The notes under the pieces: model-generated
Databases searched by the model: none
Told to the model about the DNA's origin: nothing
The model's input: only the letters and a program-made list of their open reading frames with translations
Shown: positions 56,477 through 64,000 of the stretch, in pieces
Layout of the letters: each line of letters begins with the position of its first letter
How positions within the stretch are numbered: position 1 is the first letter of the stretch
Origin: Haloferula helveola
Lineage (GTDB): Bacteria > Verrucomicrobiota > Verrucomicrobiia > Verrucomicrobiales > Akkermansiaceae
Direction: 5' to 3'
DNA length: 64,000 bases
Assembly: GCF_037076345.1 (NCBI RefSeq)
Contig: NZ_AP024702.1
Location: forward strand, 4,526,001 to 4,590,000
Made by a program: the position numbers and the translations under genes

Positions 56477-57595
56477 TCAGACCATGTTGGCGACCTTGCC
56501 GGAGACAGTCTGGACCATGTCCTCCATCTGCGGAAGCTTGGCTTCGATCGCTTTCAGGAACGCGAACTGGGCGCGGCAGCGGTCGAGGTTGTGACCCGGG
56601 CGCTTGGTCTTGAAGTAGACATCGCCCTCGAGGAAGTCGGTCAGGAATCGGATGCCGCACTCAAGCGTCAGCAGCTTGCCGGAGAATGCGAGATGGTCGA
56701 CTTCGGTCTGGTTGAGGAAGCTCGAAGCGGAACTCAGATAGCCGCGCAGCAGCGCCTCGAAGCGGTCGAGTCGAAGCCCGATCCGCGAAACATCCACCTC
56801 GTCCTCACGGGTCGTCGGGCAGGCGGTCCGCACCATGTCGCCGAAGTCGTAGAGCACCGAGCCGGGCATCGTGGTGTCCAGGTCGATCACGCACACGCCT
56901 TCCGATGTCACATCGTCGAGCAGCACGTTGTTGAGCTTGGTGTCGTTGTGGGTCACCCGTTCCGGCACTTCGCCACTCTCGATCAGATCGGTCACGCGGC
57001 GCGTGTCGTCCTCGCGGGCGAAGGCAACCTCGATCTCCGCCTTGGCCGCCTCCCGACGCTGGGGGTCGGCTTTGGCGATCGCCTGTTCGAGTGCTTCGAG
57101 GCGCTTCGGGGTGTGGTGGAAATTCGGGATCGTTTCGAGGAGTCGCTCGCCGGGCAGGTCGGCCGCCAGCTTCTGGAATTCTCCGAATGCCTTGGCCGCC
57201 TCTTCGGCCTGCTTCTCGGACTGGATTTCATCGTAGCCGCGGGCGCGCTCGATGAAGGGATAGGTGCGCCAGCAGTTGCCTTCGGGGTCGATCGCCCAAG
57301 CGTGGCCGTCGACCGAGGGAATCGTCGTCAGAGTGCGGCGTCGCGCTTCGGGGTGGCCTTGTTCGACGAGCCGCTCGAGCGCGTGCCGGGTGACCCGCTC
57401 GATGTTCCGCATCAGGGCCACCGGGTCCTTGAAGACCTTGTGGTTGATCCTTTGGTGGATGTAGCGGATGCGATGGCCCGCAAGATCATACCACGCGCAG
57501 TAGGTGTCGTTGATGTGGCCCGAGCCGTAAGGGTAGGCGTGGACGAAATCGGCCCTCATGTCGAACAGAGGAGCGATGCGGCTCAGATCGTGCAT
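56477..57595 (-). CDS. NahK-like sugar kinase (aminoglycoside phosphotransferase fold)
   Basis: 372 residues from ATG 57595 (MHDLSRIAPLFDM). The APH fold is seen in YGSGHINDTYCAW, QRINHKVFKDP (ATP-binding lysine region), THNDTKLNNVLLDD with catalytic Asp, and CVIDLDTTMPGSVLYDFGDMVR. This layout is close to N-acetylhexosamine 1-kinases, which start salvage of GlcNAc/GalNAc. An upstream start at 57625 is possible. The epimerase gene follows closely, strengthening a sugar-nucleotide salvage role; the substrate is not proven. Confidence 0.82.
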   Translation of the reverse strand: MHDLSRIAPLFDMRADFVHAYPYGSGHINDTYCAWYDLAGHRIRYIHQRINHKVFKDPVALMRNIERVTRHALERLVEQGHPEARRRTLTTIPSVDGHAWAIDPEGNCWRTYPFIERARGYDEIQSEKQAEEAAKAFGEFQKLAADLPGERLLETIPNFHHTPKRLEALEQAIAKADPQRREAAKAEIEVAFAREDDTRRVTDLIESGEVPERVTHNDTKLNNVLLDDVTSEGVCVIDLDTTMPGSVLYDFGDMVRTACPTTREDEVDVSRIGLRLDRFEALLRGYLSSASSFLNQTEVDHLAFSGKLLTLECGIRFLTDFLEGDVYFKTKRPGHNLDRCRAQFAFLKAIEAKLPQMEDMVQTVSGKVANMV

Positions 57596-57644
57596 GGGTC
57601 CAAGATTGGCTCTAAGGCGCCTCATTTACAGAAAAAAATGATTA

Positions 57645-58409
57645 ATGGTTCCGGATTTTGCGGCACCGATCTTGCGGTTTTGCGGCGGCCGGGGCGTGAA
57701 TTGGTTTGAACTGGCTCGCGCGACATCCAAGTTTGGGGCCGTGTTTGCCCGGGGGGTTCGAGATCTGGTCAAGAAGCAGTGGGTTCGGATCGTTGACGAA
57801 CTGAAGCTGTCCGGCGGCTTGCCGGTGCCGGAACTCCAGCGGCGGCTGGGCGGCAGCTACATGGGGATCAAGGACCAGTGCGAGGCCTTGCGGAAACGCG
57901 GCTATCTCGAAACCTGGCGGATTCCGCGGAAGGGGATCGGTCGTCCGGAAATCATGTATCGGCTGACCGAGAAAGCGTCCTGCCTGTTCCCGGATGCCGG
58001 CGGCGGCCTGTCGGTCGCCTTGCTCGACGCGGCCCGGCATCTGTTCGGTGATACCGCACCCGAGCGGATGCTGCTGCAGCACTTCCAGAAGCTTCGCGAA
58101 GACTGGCAGCCGAAGATTTCGAAAGCCAAGTCGCTGGTGGAAAAAGCCACCCTGCTGTCGGCGCTGCGCGAGAAGGAAGGATGCTTCGGGCGCTGCAAGT
58201 ATGACCCGGACCAAGGATTCCGGATCGAGGAATACCACCACCCGCTGCAGCCGATTTTCGATCTCTACCCGAATGCCATCCAGTTCGAGCTCCGGATGAT
58301 GGAGGAATTGCTGGGGTCGAAGGTGATTCGTCGAGAGGTTCCGGGAGGTAGGGGCGGTCCGGCTCGGGTCGACTACGAGGTCGCGACTCTCGGCGTGAGA
58401 GCGGATTGA
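57645..58409 (+). CDS. Winged-helix transcriptional regulator (COG2345-like)
   Basis: 254 residues from ATG 57645; a GTG at 57696 (NWFELARATSKFG) may be the true start, since the first 17 residues look unlike the rest. The DNA-binding region is LPVPELQRRLGGSYMGIKDQCEALRKRGYLETWR with the wing GIGRPEIMYRLTEKA, a pattern seen in DeoR/SufR-like regulators. The C-terminal part has EGCFGRCKYDP, whose cysteines could hold a metal or Fe-S cluster as in SufR. It is divergent from the sugar-kinase gene and ends 59 bp before the lipoprotein. Confidence 0.82.
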   Translation: MVPDFAAPILRFCGGRGVNWFELARATSKFGAVFARGVRDLVKKQWVRIVDELKLSGGLPVPELQRRLGGSYMGIKDQCEALRKRGYLETWRIPRKGIGRPEIMYRLTEKASCLFPDAGGGLSVALLDAARHLFGDTAPERMLLQHFQKLREDWQPKISKAKSLVEKATLLSALREKEGCFGRCKYDPDQGFRIEEYHHPLQPIFDLYPNAIQFELRMMEELLGSKVIRREVPGGRGGPARVDYEVATLGVRAD

Positions 58410-58468
58410 GAGGAATGAATAAACGATCAGGTTGCGGTGTCGTAGCTGCAACCCCACCATTGATCGTT

Positions 58469-60769
58469 ATGAAAACGCCTCTGTTCCTTCTGCCGGCCCT
58501 CTTTCTCGTTTCCTGCGAGCCGCCCGCCGAGAAAGGTGCGGATCCCCGAAAGCAGCAGGAATTGGAGCAACTTGAGGCGGCGAAGGCGGCAGCCGAGGCC
58601 GAGCGACTGAAGCTGGAAGAAGAGACCGCGCGTCTCGCCGCCGAGCGGGATGCCTTGGAGCAGCGACTCAGGGACGAACGCGAAGCGAGAGAAAGGGCCG
58701 AGCTCGAGGCGCGGGAACAGGAGGCCGCCGAGGCGATGGCGGAGGCCGAACGCAGGCAGCAGGAGCTGGCGCTGCGCGAGGCGGAACTCCGCGATCAGGA
58801 AATGAGGGTGGTGGATCGCGAGACCGATGTCGCCAATCGGGAGGCGGAACTGAGCGATCGCGAAATGGAACTCGCGGGTCGCGAGGTGATCGATGACTGG
58901 ACGGATCCGGAGCCGGAGGAGTTCCGCCAGCCGGTCGCCGACTACGGACTTTTCTATGACGGCCTCGATAGCCACGGAAGCTGGTTCGACACCCCGGATT
59001 ACGGCTACATTTTCCAGCCGACGGTGGTCGTTCAGGATCGCTCGTGGCGGCCATACACCCACGGACGCTGGATCTGCACCAACCTCGGGTGGACGTGGGC
59101 GTCGGACGAACCCTTCGGTTGGGCGACCTATCACTACGGTCGATGGGTATTGCTGGCCGGTCGCGGCTGGTGCTGGGTGCCTGGAGGCGAGTGGGCGCCC
59201 GCGTGGGTGGCCTGGCGTCACGGCGGTGGCCACGTCGGATGGGCTCCCTTGCCGCCGGAAACGCTCTGCGCGACCGGTCGGGGTTGGGGTGTCAGTGTCG
59301 AAGTCGACTTCGGCATCGGCGACGATTGGTTTTGCTACGTGATGGAACGCCACATGGCGGAGCCGATCTGGAAGCACTGCTTGCCGGCCGGTCGGAACTT
59401 TGCGCTCCGGCGGGTGTCGGATCCGTGCACGAATCTTCACTACGCGGGGAAACGTCTTGTCGTGGGAGGTCCGTCGTATCGCGACATACTGCCGAAAGTG
59501 AAGGTGCCGTGGCCGGTGCGCCAGCTGGACTGCGATCCTCTGGTCGGTCTGGGTTCGGCGGCCAACCGTCGCGGACGGGAAGTCGGAAACCGCTGGAAGG
59601 TTTTCACTCCGAATCTCGATGCTCCGTGGAATCCGGGAGTCCGTCCGGGTCATCTCGCGGGCAAGTTCGACAGGGTCGAGGTCGTGCGGGGCCCCGGAGG
59701 TGTGGCCTCGCAATGGGCCGACAAGTACCGCGAGATGCGCCAGAACCAGCAGGTCGCGGTCAAGTCGTGGGCGGCAAAGGTCAAGGAGCAGCGCGCGACC
59801 AAACTGGAGGAGAACCGGCAGGAGGTTGCGGTGGCGCAGAAGCGATGGGAGCCGACCCGCAAGCCGGCGCGTAAGCCATCCGGGAAGCCCTCGATGCAGG
59901 TGCCGGTCGGTGGCAAGCCGGCCAAGCCATCGAACCAGCCGGTCGGGAAGCCGGATCTGCCGCCCGGGGTTCGTCCGATGACTTCGCAGGAGAAGTTGCT
60001 TGAGACGATCCGCGAGCGGCAACGCCAGCAGAAGCCGGGCGGAGTGACCCGCAACGAGCCGAAGGAGCCGGAGGTCGCGCCGTCGGTGCCGGTAAAGCCT
60101 GAGCAACCGAAGCCCGTGGAGCGGACCCGGCCGATGACGCCTCAGGAGAAGCTGGCAGAGGCGCTTCGGGAACGGAATCGCACGGCCCGCGACACCACGG
60201 TTGGCAAAGGAGGCTCCACGAATGACGCAGCCGAGAAGGCGAGGATGGAGCGCGAACGCCAGGCGGCGGAAGCGGCCGAACAGGCGAAGAACGAGGAAAA
60301 GAAACGGGCTACCGCGGCCGAGCGGATGCGCGAGGCCCAGCAGAAGCTTCGTGACCAACAGGAGGCGATGCGTCGGGCTGCCGCAGAGCGGGCCGAACAG
60401 CAGAAGCGTCGTGCCGAGGAACAACGCCAGGCGAATGAGGCGCAGAAGCGTGCCGCCGAGCAGGAGGCCGCCCGCCGTCGTGCGGCCGAGGAAGCAGCAA
60501 AGCAGCGGGACGAGATGGCGAAGCGCCAGCAGGAAGCCGCCGAGCAGCGGGCCCGCGAGGAACGGGCACGCCAGGAGGAGGCGAACCGCCGGGCGCAGGA
60601 GGAAGCAAGCCGTCGCGCGCAGGAAGAGGCGAATCGCCGGGCACAGGAAGAGCGGTCTCGCAAGGCCGAGGAGCAACGGAACCGCCAGCAGGAACGGATG
60701 CGTGAAGCTCAGGAGAAGATGCGTGAGGCGCAGGAGCGGATGCGCGAGAAGCTGAAGCGCAACAAGTGA
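58469..60769 (+). CDS. DUF6600-type lipoprotein with long coiled-coil segments
   Basis: 766 residues from ATG 58469 (MKTPLFLLPALFLVSCEPP), a lipoprotein signal with lipobox LVSC. A charged coiled coil (about 20-140) precedes the DUF6600 region (about 150-330), rich in Trp and Tyr: DYGLFYDGLDSHGSWFDTP, HYGRWVLLAGRGWCWVPG, EWAPAWVAWRHGGGHVGWA. A basic, proline-rich linker and a very long Arg/Glu/Ala/Gln coiled coil form the C-terminal half, including repeats of the EEANRRAQEE kind. It is probably lipid-anchored with a rod-like tail. The function of DUF6600 is unknown. Confidence 0.85.
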   Translation: MKTPLFLLPALFLVSCEPPAEKGADPRKQQELEQLEAAKAAAEAERLKLEEETARLAAERDALEQRLRDEREARERAELEAREQEAAEAMAEAERRQQELALREAELRDQEMRVVDRETDVANREAELSDREMELAGREVIDDWTDPEPEEFRQPVADYGLFYDGLDSHGSWFDTPDYGYIFQPTVVVQDRSWRPYTHGRWICTNLGWTWASDEPFGWATYHYGRWVLLAGRGWCWVPGGEWAPAWVAWRHGGGHVGWAPLPPETLCATGRGWGVSVEVDFGIGDDWFCYVMERHMAEPIWKHCLPAGRNFALRRVSDPCTNLHYAGKRLVVGGPSYRDILPKVKVPWPVRQLDCDPLVGLGSAANRRGREVGNRWKVFTPNLDAPWNPGVRPGHLAGKFDRVEVVRGPGGVASQWADKYREMRQNQQVAVKSWAAKVKEQRATKLEENRQEVAVAQKRWEPTRKPARKPSGKPSMQVPVGGKPAKPSNQPVGKPDLPPGVRPMTSQEKLLETIRERQRQQKPGGVTRNEPKEPEVAPSVPVKPEQPKPVERTRPMTPQEKLAEALRERNRTARDTTVGKGGSTNDAAEKARMERERQAAEAAEQAKNEEKKRATAAERMREAQQKLRDQQEAMRRAAAERAEQQKRRAEEQRQANEAQKRAAEQEAARRRAAEEAAKQRDEMAKRQQEAAEQRAREERARQEEANRRAQEEASRRAQEEANRRAQEERSRKAEEQRNRQQERMREAQEKMREAQERMREKLKRNK

Positions 60770-60826
60770 CCGCGCCTGGCCTTCGCGTGCTTGTCAAAGC
60801 CCGCGGGCTGGCCTGAGGTGTCGCGC

Positions 60827-61297
60827 ATGAGACCCCAGGTTGGTGATCCGGCTCCCGAGTTCGAGGCATCCGTCGTTTCGGCAGACGGCGGGACCGGCAC
60901 GGTTCGGCTGGCCGACCTCCGCGGCAAGCGGGTGGTGCTCGTGTTCTATCCGAAAGACGCGACGCCCGGCTGCACGACCCAGGCGTGTGGGATGAGGGAC
61001 GGTTGGCAGACGCTCGAAGACAAGGCGGAGATCTTCGGGGTGAGTGTCGATGACGAGAACAGTCACCGGAAGTTCATCGAGAAGCAGCTGCTGCCGTATC
61101 CGCTCATCGCCGATACCGATCACGCGATCGTCGAGGCTTATGGAGTATGGGTCGAGAAGTCGATGTACGGACGGACGTTCATGGGGACCGAAAGAACGAC
61201 CTTCGTCATCGGTGCCGACGGAAGGATCGAGGCCGTGCTGGCCAAGGTGAAGCCGAAGGAGCACCTCGCCAAGCTTGCCGAGATCCTCGCCGACTGA
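60827..61297 (+). CDS. bcp: Thiol peroxidase of the Bcp/PrxQ type
   Basis: 156 residues from ATG 60827 (MRPQVGDPAPEFEA) with a GAGG ribosome-binding site; a GTG-type start at 60791 would add 12 residues. The peroxidatic Cys is in KDATPGCTTQACGMRD, with the resolving Cys five residues later, typical of PrxQ. FMGTERTTFVIGADGRI completes the fold. It reduces peroxides using thioredoxin. It is convergent with an alpha/beta hydrolase gene (8 bp). Confidence 0.95.
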   Translation: MRPQVGDPAPEFEASVVSADGGTGTVRLADLRGKRVVLVFYPKDATPGCTTQACGMRDGWQTLEDKAEIFGVSVDDENSHRKFIEKQLLPYPLIADTDHAIVEAYGVWVEKSMYGRTFMGTERTTFVIGADGRIEAVLAKVKPKEHLAKLAEILAD

Positions 61298-61304
61298 TCT
61301 CCGG

Positions 61305-61961
61305 TCAGCGCCCCGGGTACGAGAAACGCCGTAGCACGTCTTTGCGGAGCTTCAGTGACGCGGTCATCAGCGGGTGAAGCGGGCAGGGGATCTCGACATT
61401 TTCCGCCCGGTCCCACACCGAGCTTTCGCTTGGAACGATGACGGCGTCCATCGGGGTCCGATAGGAAACCAGCGGGATGTCGCCGAGGCGTGACTGACCG
61501 AGTTGGAGGTCACGGAGGAACACGCTGCCCGGCCGCATTTCGGCGGCTCCGCGGCCATAGTGGAACTTCGCCATCTCCGTGCCGTGGTGGGGGGTCGAAA
61601 TCGTGATGAACGACTCGCAGCGCCCGGCGCCGCCGAGGTCCTGCAGATAGTGTCGGCTCACGAGGCCGCCCATGCTGAAAGCGATCAGCACGAAGGATTC
61701 ATCGGGGCCGAACGCTTTGCGGATCTCCGTGTCCAGTTGCTTTGCCATCGGCTCGAGTCCGTCGCGTCCGTCGGCCGGTTTGAGGCTCGGAACCAGGCAT
61801 TCGACGCCGCGGGACTCAAGGTCGTGCCGTAGGAAGCCGAAGCACCGGCCTTCACCTTGCCAGATCCCGTGGACCAAGACGGCACGGGTCATCCGCGGAG
61901 CCGGTTCGGCGGCGGAAACGGTGGTGATGCCGGCGAGGAGAGCAAAGAGACTGCGGAACAT
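61305..61961 (-). CDS. Secreted alpha/beta hydrolase (lipase/esterase-like)
   Basis: 218 residues from ATG 61961 (MFRSLFALLAGITTVSA), a signal peptide; the longer frame to 62015 overlaps the HIT gene stop. Motifs: oxyanion LVHGIWQGE, nucleophile elbow AFSMGGLVSRHY, TPHHGTEMAKF and a late His. The pattern is that of DUF676/PGAP1-like lipases. It is likely periplasmic. The substrate is unknown. Confidence 0.85.
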   Translation of the reverse strand: MFRSLFALLAGITTVSAAEPAPRMTRAVLVHGIWQGEGRCFGFLRHDLESRGVECLVPSLKPADGRDGLEPMAKQLDTEIRKAFGPDESFVLIAFSMGGLVSRHYLQDLGGAGRCESFITISTPHHGTEMAKFHYGRGAAEMRPGSVFLRDLQLGQSRLGDIPLVSYRTPMDAVIVPSESSVWDRAENVEIPCPLHPLMTASLKLRKDVLRRFSYPGR

Positions 61962-61999
61962 GGCGGGAGAGCGTAGAAATCTCGACATCGAACAAGGGG

Positions 62000-62347
62000 C
62001 TAGCCCGGAGGCCACTCGAGCGGGCGTCCGGCCAGCAGGTGCACGTGCAGGTGAGGGACGGCTTCACCGCCGTCGCGGCCGTTGTTGATCACGAGACGGA
62101 AGCCGTTTTCCGCGAAGCCTTCGTCTCGGGCGACCTTCGACGCGATCAGCAGGAGGTGCCCGAGAACCGCCTCGTCGTCCGCGGACGCTTCGGCAACCCG
62201 AGGGATCGGCTTGCGGGGAATCACGAGGTAGTGGATCGGCGCCTGTGGGGAGATGTCCTTGAAGCAGATGCAGCGGTCGTCCTCGTGAACGATCGTTGCG
62301 GGGATCTCGCGGTCGCAGATTTTTTCGAAGAGCGTCTTTTCAGGCAT
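62000..62347 (-). CDS. HIT-family hydrolase (HinT-like)
   Basis: 115 residues from ATG 62347 (MPEKTLFEKICDREIPATI). The catalytic His-x-His-x-His is in VPHLHVHLLAG, with NNGRDGGEAV before it, close to HinT purine nucleoside phosphoramidases. The start at 62380 would add 11 unlikely residues. It is probably in one unit with the hydrolase gene downstream. Confidence 0.94.
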   Translation of the reverse strand: MPEKTLFEKICDREIPATIVHEDDRCICFKDISPQAPIHYLVIPRKPIPRVAEASADDEAVLGHLLLIASKVARDEGFAENGFRLVINNGRDGGEAVPHLHVHLLAGRPLEWPPG

Positions 62348-62405
62348 CGGTTCAGCCGGCGGATGTCGGGAGCTTGGCACGCGAATCCGGGCGTCGCAAG
62401 CGGAG

Positions 62406-62984
62406 CTACTCGATCCTCTCGTTCTCGACGCGCATCCTCAGGGGGCGCGGGAGGTCGCGGTGATCCCGATGGTGGTTGTAGAGAAATCCGCGGATGTCGG
62501 TCAGCAGGCGCTCGGACTCGTCATCCCAACTGTCCGACTGCCGGAGCAGCGCCACGCATTCGCGCAGGTGGGTGAAGTGGATTTCCTCGGCGCCGGCATC
62601 GCGGAGATCGCGCAACTCGCTCCGGAGATACTCGAAGAATGCGAGTTCGAAGCCATTGCCTGCGGTGCGGGCGGCGTGCTCGAGCGACAGCGTGACCGGC
62701 GGGGCCAGCGGTTCGAGTTTCGAGGCGATCGGGGAGCAGCCGATCTTTTCGAGCATCATGCGGACCCGTTCGAAGAGGGTCGGGAGCGGGAGCAGTTCGA
62801 GGCTGCAGCGGGTTTCCAGATACTCCTCGATTCCCTGACGGATCTCGTCGAGGAAGGGGAAGTCCTGCCGTTCGGCGGCGGCGGCGGCGCGTTCGAGGGC
62901 GTCGCCGAGCCAGCGCGTGTCGTAGTCGTGGACCTGGTAGTTGCCGACCTGGATGGCCGGCCGGTTGCCGATCAGTGCGATCAC
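62406..62984 (-). CDS. Hypothetical protein downstream of nrdR
   Basis: 192 residues from a GTG at 62984 (IALIGNRPAIQVGNYQVHDYDTRWL). A frame extending to 63083 overlaps nrdR and is doubtful. The rest is helical, with DEIRQGIEEYLETRCSLELLPLP and YNHHRDHRDLPRPLRMR. No domain recognised. It starts 64 bp after the nrdR stop and is likely co-transcribed. Confidence 0.65.
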   Translation of the reverse strand: MIALIGNRPAIQVGNYQVHDYDTRWLGDALERAAAAAERQDFPFLDEIRQGIEEYLETRCSLELLPLPTLFERVRMMLEKIGCSPIASKLEPLAPPVTLSLEHAARTAGNGFELAFFEYLRSELRDLRDAGAEEIHFTHLRECVALLRQSDSWDDESERLLTDIRGFLYNHHRDHRDLPRPLRMRVENERIE

Positions 62985-63048
62985 GGGGTTCTTTGAGGGG
63001 GCGCGGTATGGGGCGGGGGAGATGCGTTCACGGGGGCGGTGGAAAGTG

Positions 63049-63540
63049 TCAGTCCTTGAACAGGCGGCGCTGCATCGGGTCACGGGCGGCGCGGGTCTCG
63101 AGCGCCTGGATCTCGCGGATGAATTCGCCGACGTCCTCGAACTGCCGGTAGACGGAGACGTAGCGGACGTAGGCGACCGGATCGATCTGGTGCAGCTTGT
63201 CCATCACCTTGGCGCCGATGTTCGACGAGGGGACCTCGGTGACGTGGTCGCGGTGCAGTTCGGAAAGGATTTCTTCGACGGCGCGGTCGATGCGCTCCAT
63301 CGAGACCGGCCGTTTCTCGCAGGCCTTGATCAGGCCGTTGCGCAGCTTCTCGCGGTTGATCGCCTCGCGGGCTCCGTCCCGCTTCACCACCCGGAGCTCG
63401 GTCCGCTCGATCTGCTCGTAGGTCGTGTAGCGGTAGCCGCACGCGGCGCACTCGCGGCGACGGCGGATCGTCGTGCCGTCCTTCGACATCCGGGAGTCGA
63501 GGACCTTGTCCTTGTAGGAGGCACATTGAACGCATCGCAT
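63049..63540 (-). CDS. nrdR: Transcriptional repressor NrdR
   Basis: 163 residues. The zinc ribbon is MRCVQC...CAACGYR (CxxC twice), followed by an ATP-cone domain (RVVKRDGAREAINREKLRNGLIKACEKRPV). NrdR senses dATP/ATP and represses ribonucleotide reductase genes; none lie in the window. The family's YTTYE and VAYVRYVSVYRQF motifs are present. Confidence 0.96.
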   Translation of the reverse strand: MRCVQCASYKDKVLDSRMSKDGTTIRRRRECAACGYRYTTYEQIERTELRVVKRDGAREAINREKLRNGLIKACEKRPVSMERIDRAVEEILSELHRDHVTEVPSSNIGAKVMDKLHQIDPVAYVRYVSVYRQFEDVGEFIREIQALETRAARDPMQRRLFKD

Positions 63541-63661
63541 GGAAAAAACCGATGCAAGTCAGTCTATTCCGCGATCTAGTAGGGTCAACGTAGAAAAGGT
63601 GCCATATTTGGTGGTTCACCCCGATTGTTAAGGGGCGTGAAACGGTCTTTTTGAGATCCGT

Positions 63662-63673
63662 CGGGTCGACCCG
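63662..63673. repeat. 12-bp perfect palindrome upstream of nrdR
   Basis: CGGGTCGACCCG reads the same on both strands, in the gene-free 263 bp between nrdR and the next gene. It could be an operator or part of a hairpin; no further support is visible. Confidence 0.35.
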
Positions 63674-63803
63674 GCAGCGTGGCAAGACCGGTTCAAAAAC
63701 TCGGGTGTCAGCTCCCGTCGAACTTCCCGAGGCGTTGCGAAAAAGCGGAGAAAGTCCGTCATTTCTCGCCGCAAAGCGGGCCCGGTGCCTCAGGTGGCCG
63801 GCC

Positions 63804-64000
63804 TCAGCGGCGGCACTTCACCAGCAGCGACTCAAGGAAGCGGGTGATCTGGTGCAAGGCGGCGGTGTACTCGTTGTCGGGCAGGATCGCGAGGTCGTCG
63901 CGACACTGGTCGAGCATTCCGATGGCCGTATCGACCGCCGATTCGATGGCTCCCTCGTATTCGGCGATGCCGACGAGCACGGTCAGGTCGAGCGGCTCCT
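63804..64000 (-). CDS. C-terminal part of a probable polyprenyl synthetase
   Basis: 65 residues are visible, ending at a TGA at 63804-63806; the gene continues beyond the window. The residues (AIESAVDTAIGMLDQCRDDL, then EYTAALHQITRFLESLL) match the last two helices of trans-isoprenyl diphosphate synthases, which make the side chains of quinones and carriers. The catalytic aspartate-rich motifs would lie outside the window, so the call is tentative. Confidence 0.5.
   Translation of the reverse strand, partial: EPLDLTVLVGIAEYEGAIESAVDTAIGMLDQCRDDLAILPDNEYTAALHQITRFLESLLVKCRR

Noticed and set aside
58427-60676. 749-codon minus-strand frame opposite the lipoprotein
   Set aside because: Leu/Arg-rich antisense of the Glu/Arg coiled coil; no start context or domain.
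63741-63790. GAGAAAGTCCG resembling the RNase P RNA 5' core
   Set aside because: The flanking conserved elements of RNase P RNA are absent and the interval is too short.

Overview
The window is GC-rich and densely coded, and its gene content points to a Verrucomicrobiota bacterium, most likely of the Verrucomicrobiales. The evidence is long secreted proteins ending in a calcium-loop plus 'LLEFAFGLDP'-like tail, PQQ-type dehydrogenases fused to diheme cytochromes, a DUF6600-type lipoprotein, and Gram-negative envelope genes (Lnt, MsbA-like exporter, two-partner secretion barrel, outer-membrane barrels). This assignment is inferred from gene content; no rRNA gene was seen.

Layout. 1-8.8 kb: a tight operon of three very large, unrecognised secreted proteins, the first cut by the window edge. 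8.9-11 kb: recQ. 11-18.7 kb: two tandem paralogues joining a PQQ/GSDH beta-propeller to a diheme cytochrome c module. 18.7-21 kb: an arginine-phosphatase-like LMW phosphatase followed by an rpiB-glyA gene fusion, the gene order known from Bacillus ywlE-ywlF-glyA. 21-29.4 kb: a long minus-strand run (lnt, ABC exporter, bioB, a secreted protein, MalY-like aminotransferase, ROK kinase, coaX, a small membrane protein). 29.5-32.1 kb: amtB diverging from an outer-membrane barrel gene, with a hairpin-rich intergenic region between them.

32.2-34.8 kb: xerC/D, a small membrane protein, a Fur-family regulator and ruvB. 34.95-35.1 kb: a lone ribosomal protein L36 gene of the zinc-ligand-poor (YkgO) type. 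35-38.7 kb: tcdA, a TIM-barrel epimerase-like protein, a photolyase and a small AP2-like protein. 39-40.6 kb: rpoA-rplQ. 40.7-41.9 kb: about 1.2 kb without a credible gene. 41.9-46.3 kb: a subtilase, an AT-rich divergent region, a TpsB outer-membrane transporter and an EamA permease. 46.3-50.1 kb: a secreted protein, ligA, a signal peptidase I homologue lacking both catalytic residues, and a VanZ-like protein. 50.2-50.7 kb: a BrnT/BrnA toxin-antitoxin pair.

50.8-55.5 kb looks like a nucleotide-signalling locus: a FecR-domain protein and an outer-membrane barrel diverge from a CHASE2-adenylate/guanylate cyclase, and a stand-alone cyclic-nucleotide-binding protein and a DUF3307-like membrane protein follow. 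55.5-57.6 kb: a sugar-nucleotide epimerase with a NahK-like kinase. 57.6-63.5 kb: a winged-helix regulator, the DUF6600 lipoprotein, Bcp peroxiredoxin, an alpha/beta hydrolase, a HIT protein, a hypothetical protein and nrdR. The window ends inside a probable polyprenyl synthetase gene. No CRISPR array, prophage, insertion sequence, tRNA or rRNA was recognised.

The strongest leads are the degenerate signal peptidase, the RpiB-GlyA fusion beside a putative arginine phosphatase, the cyclase/FecR/barrel/cNMP locus, the structured amtB leader, and the unexplained secreted operon at the left edge.
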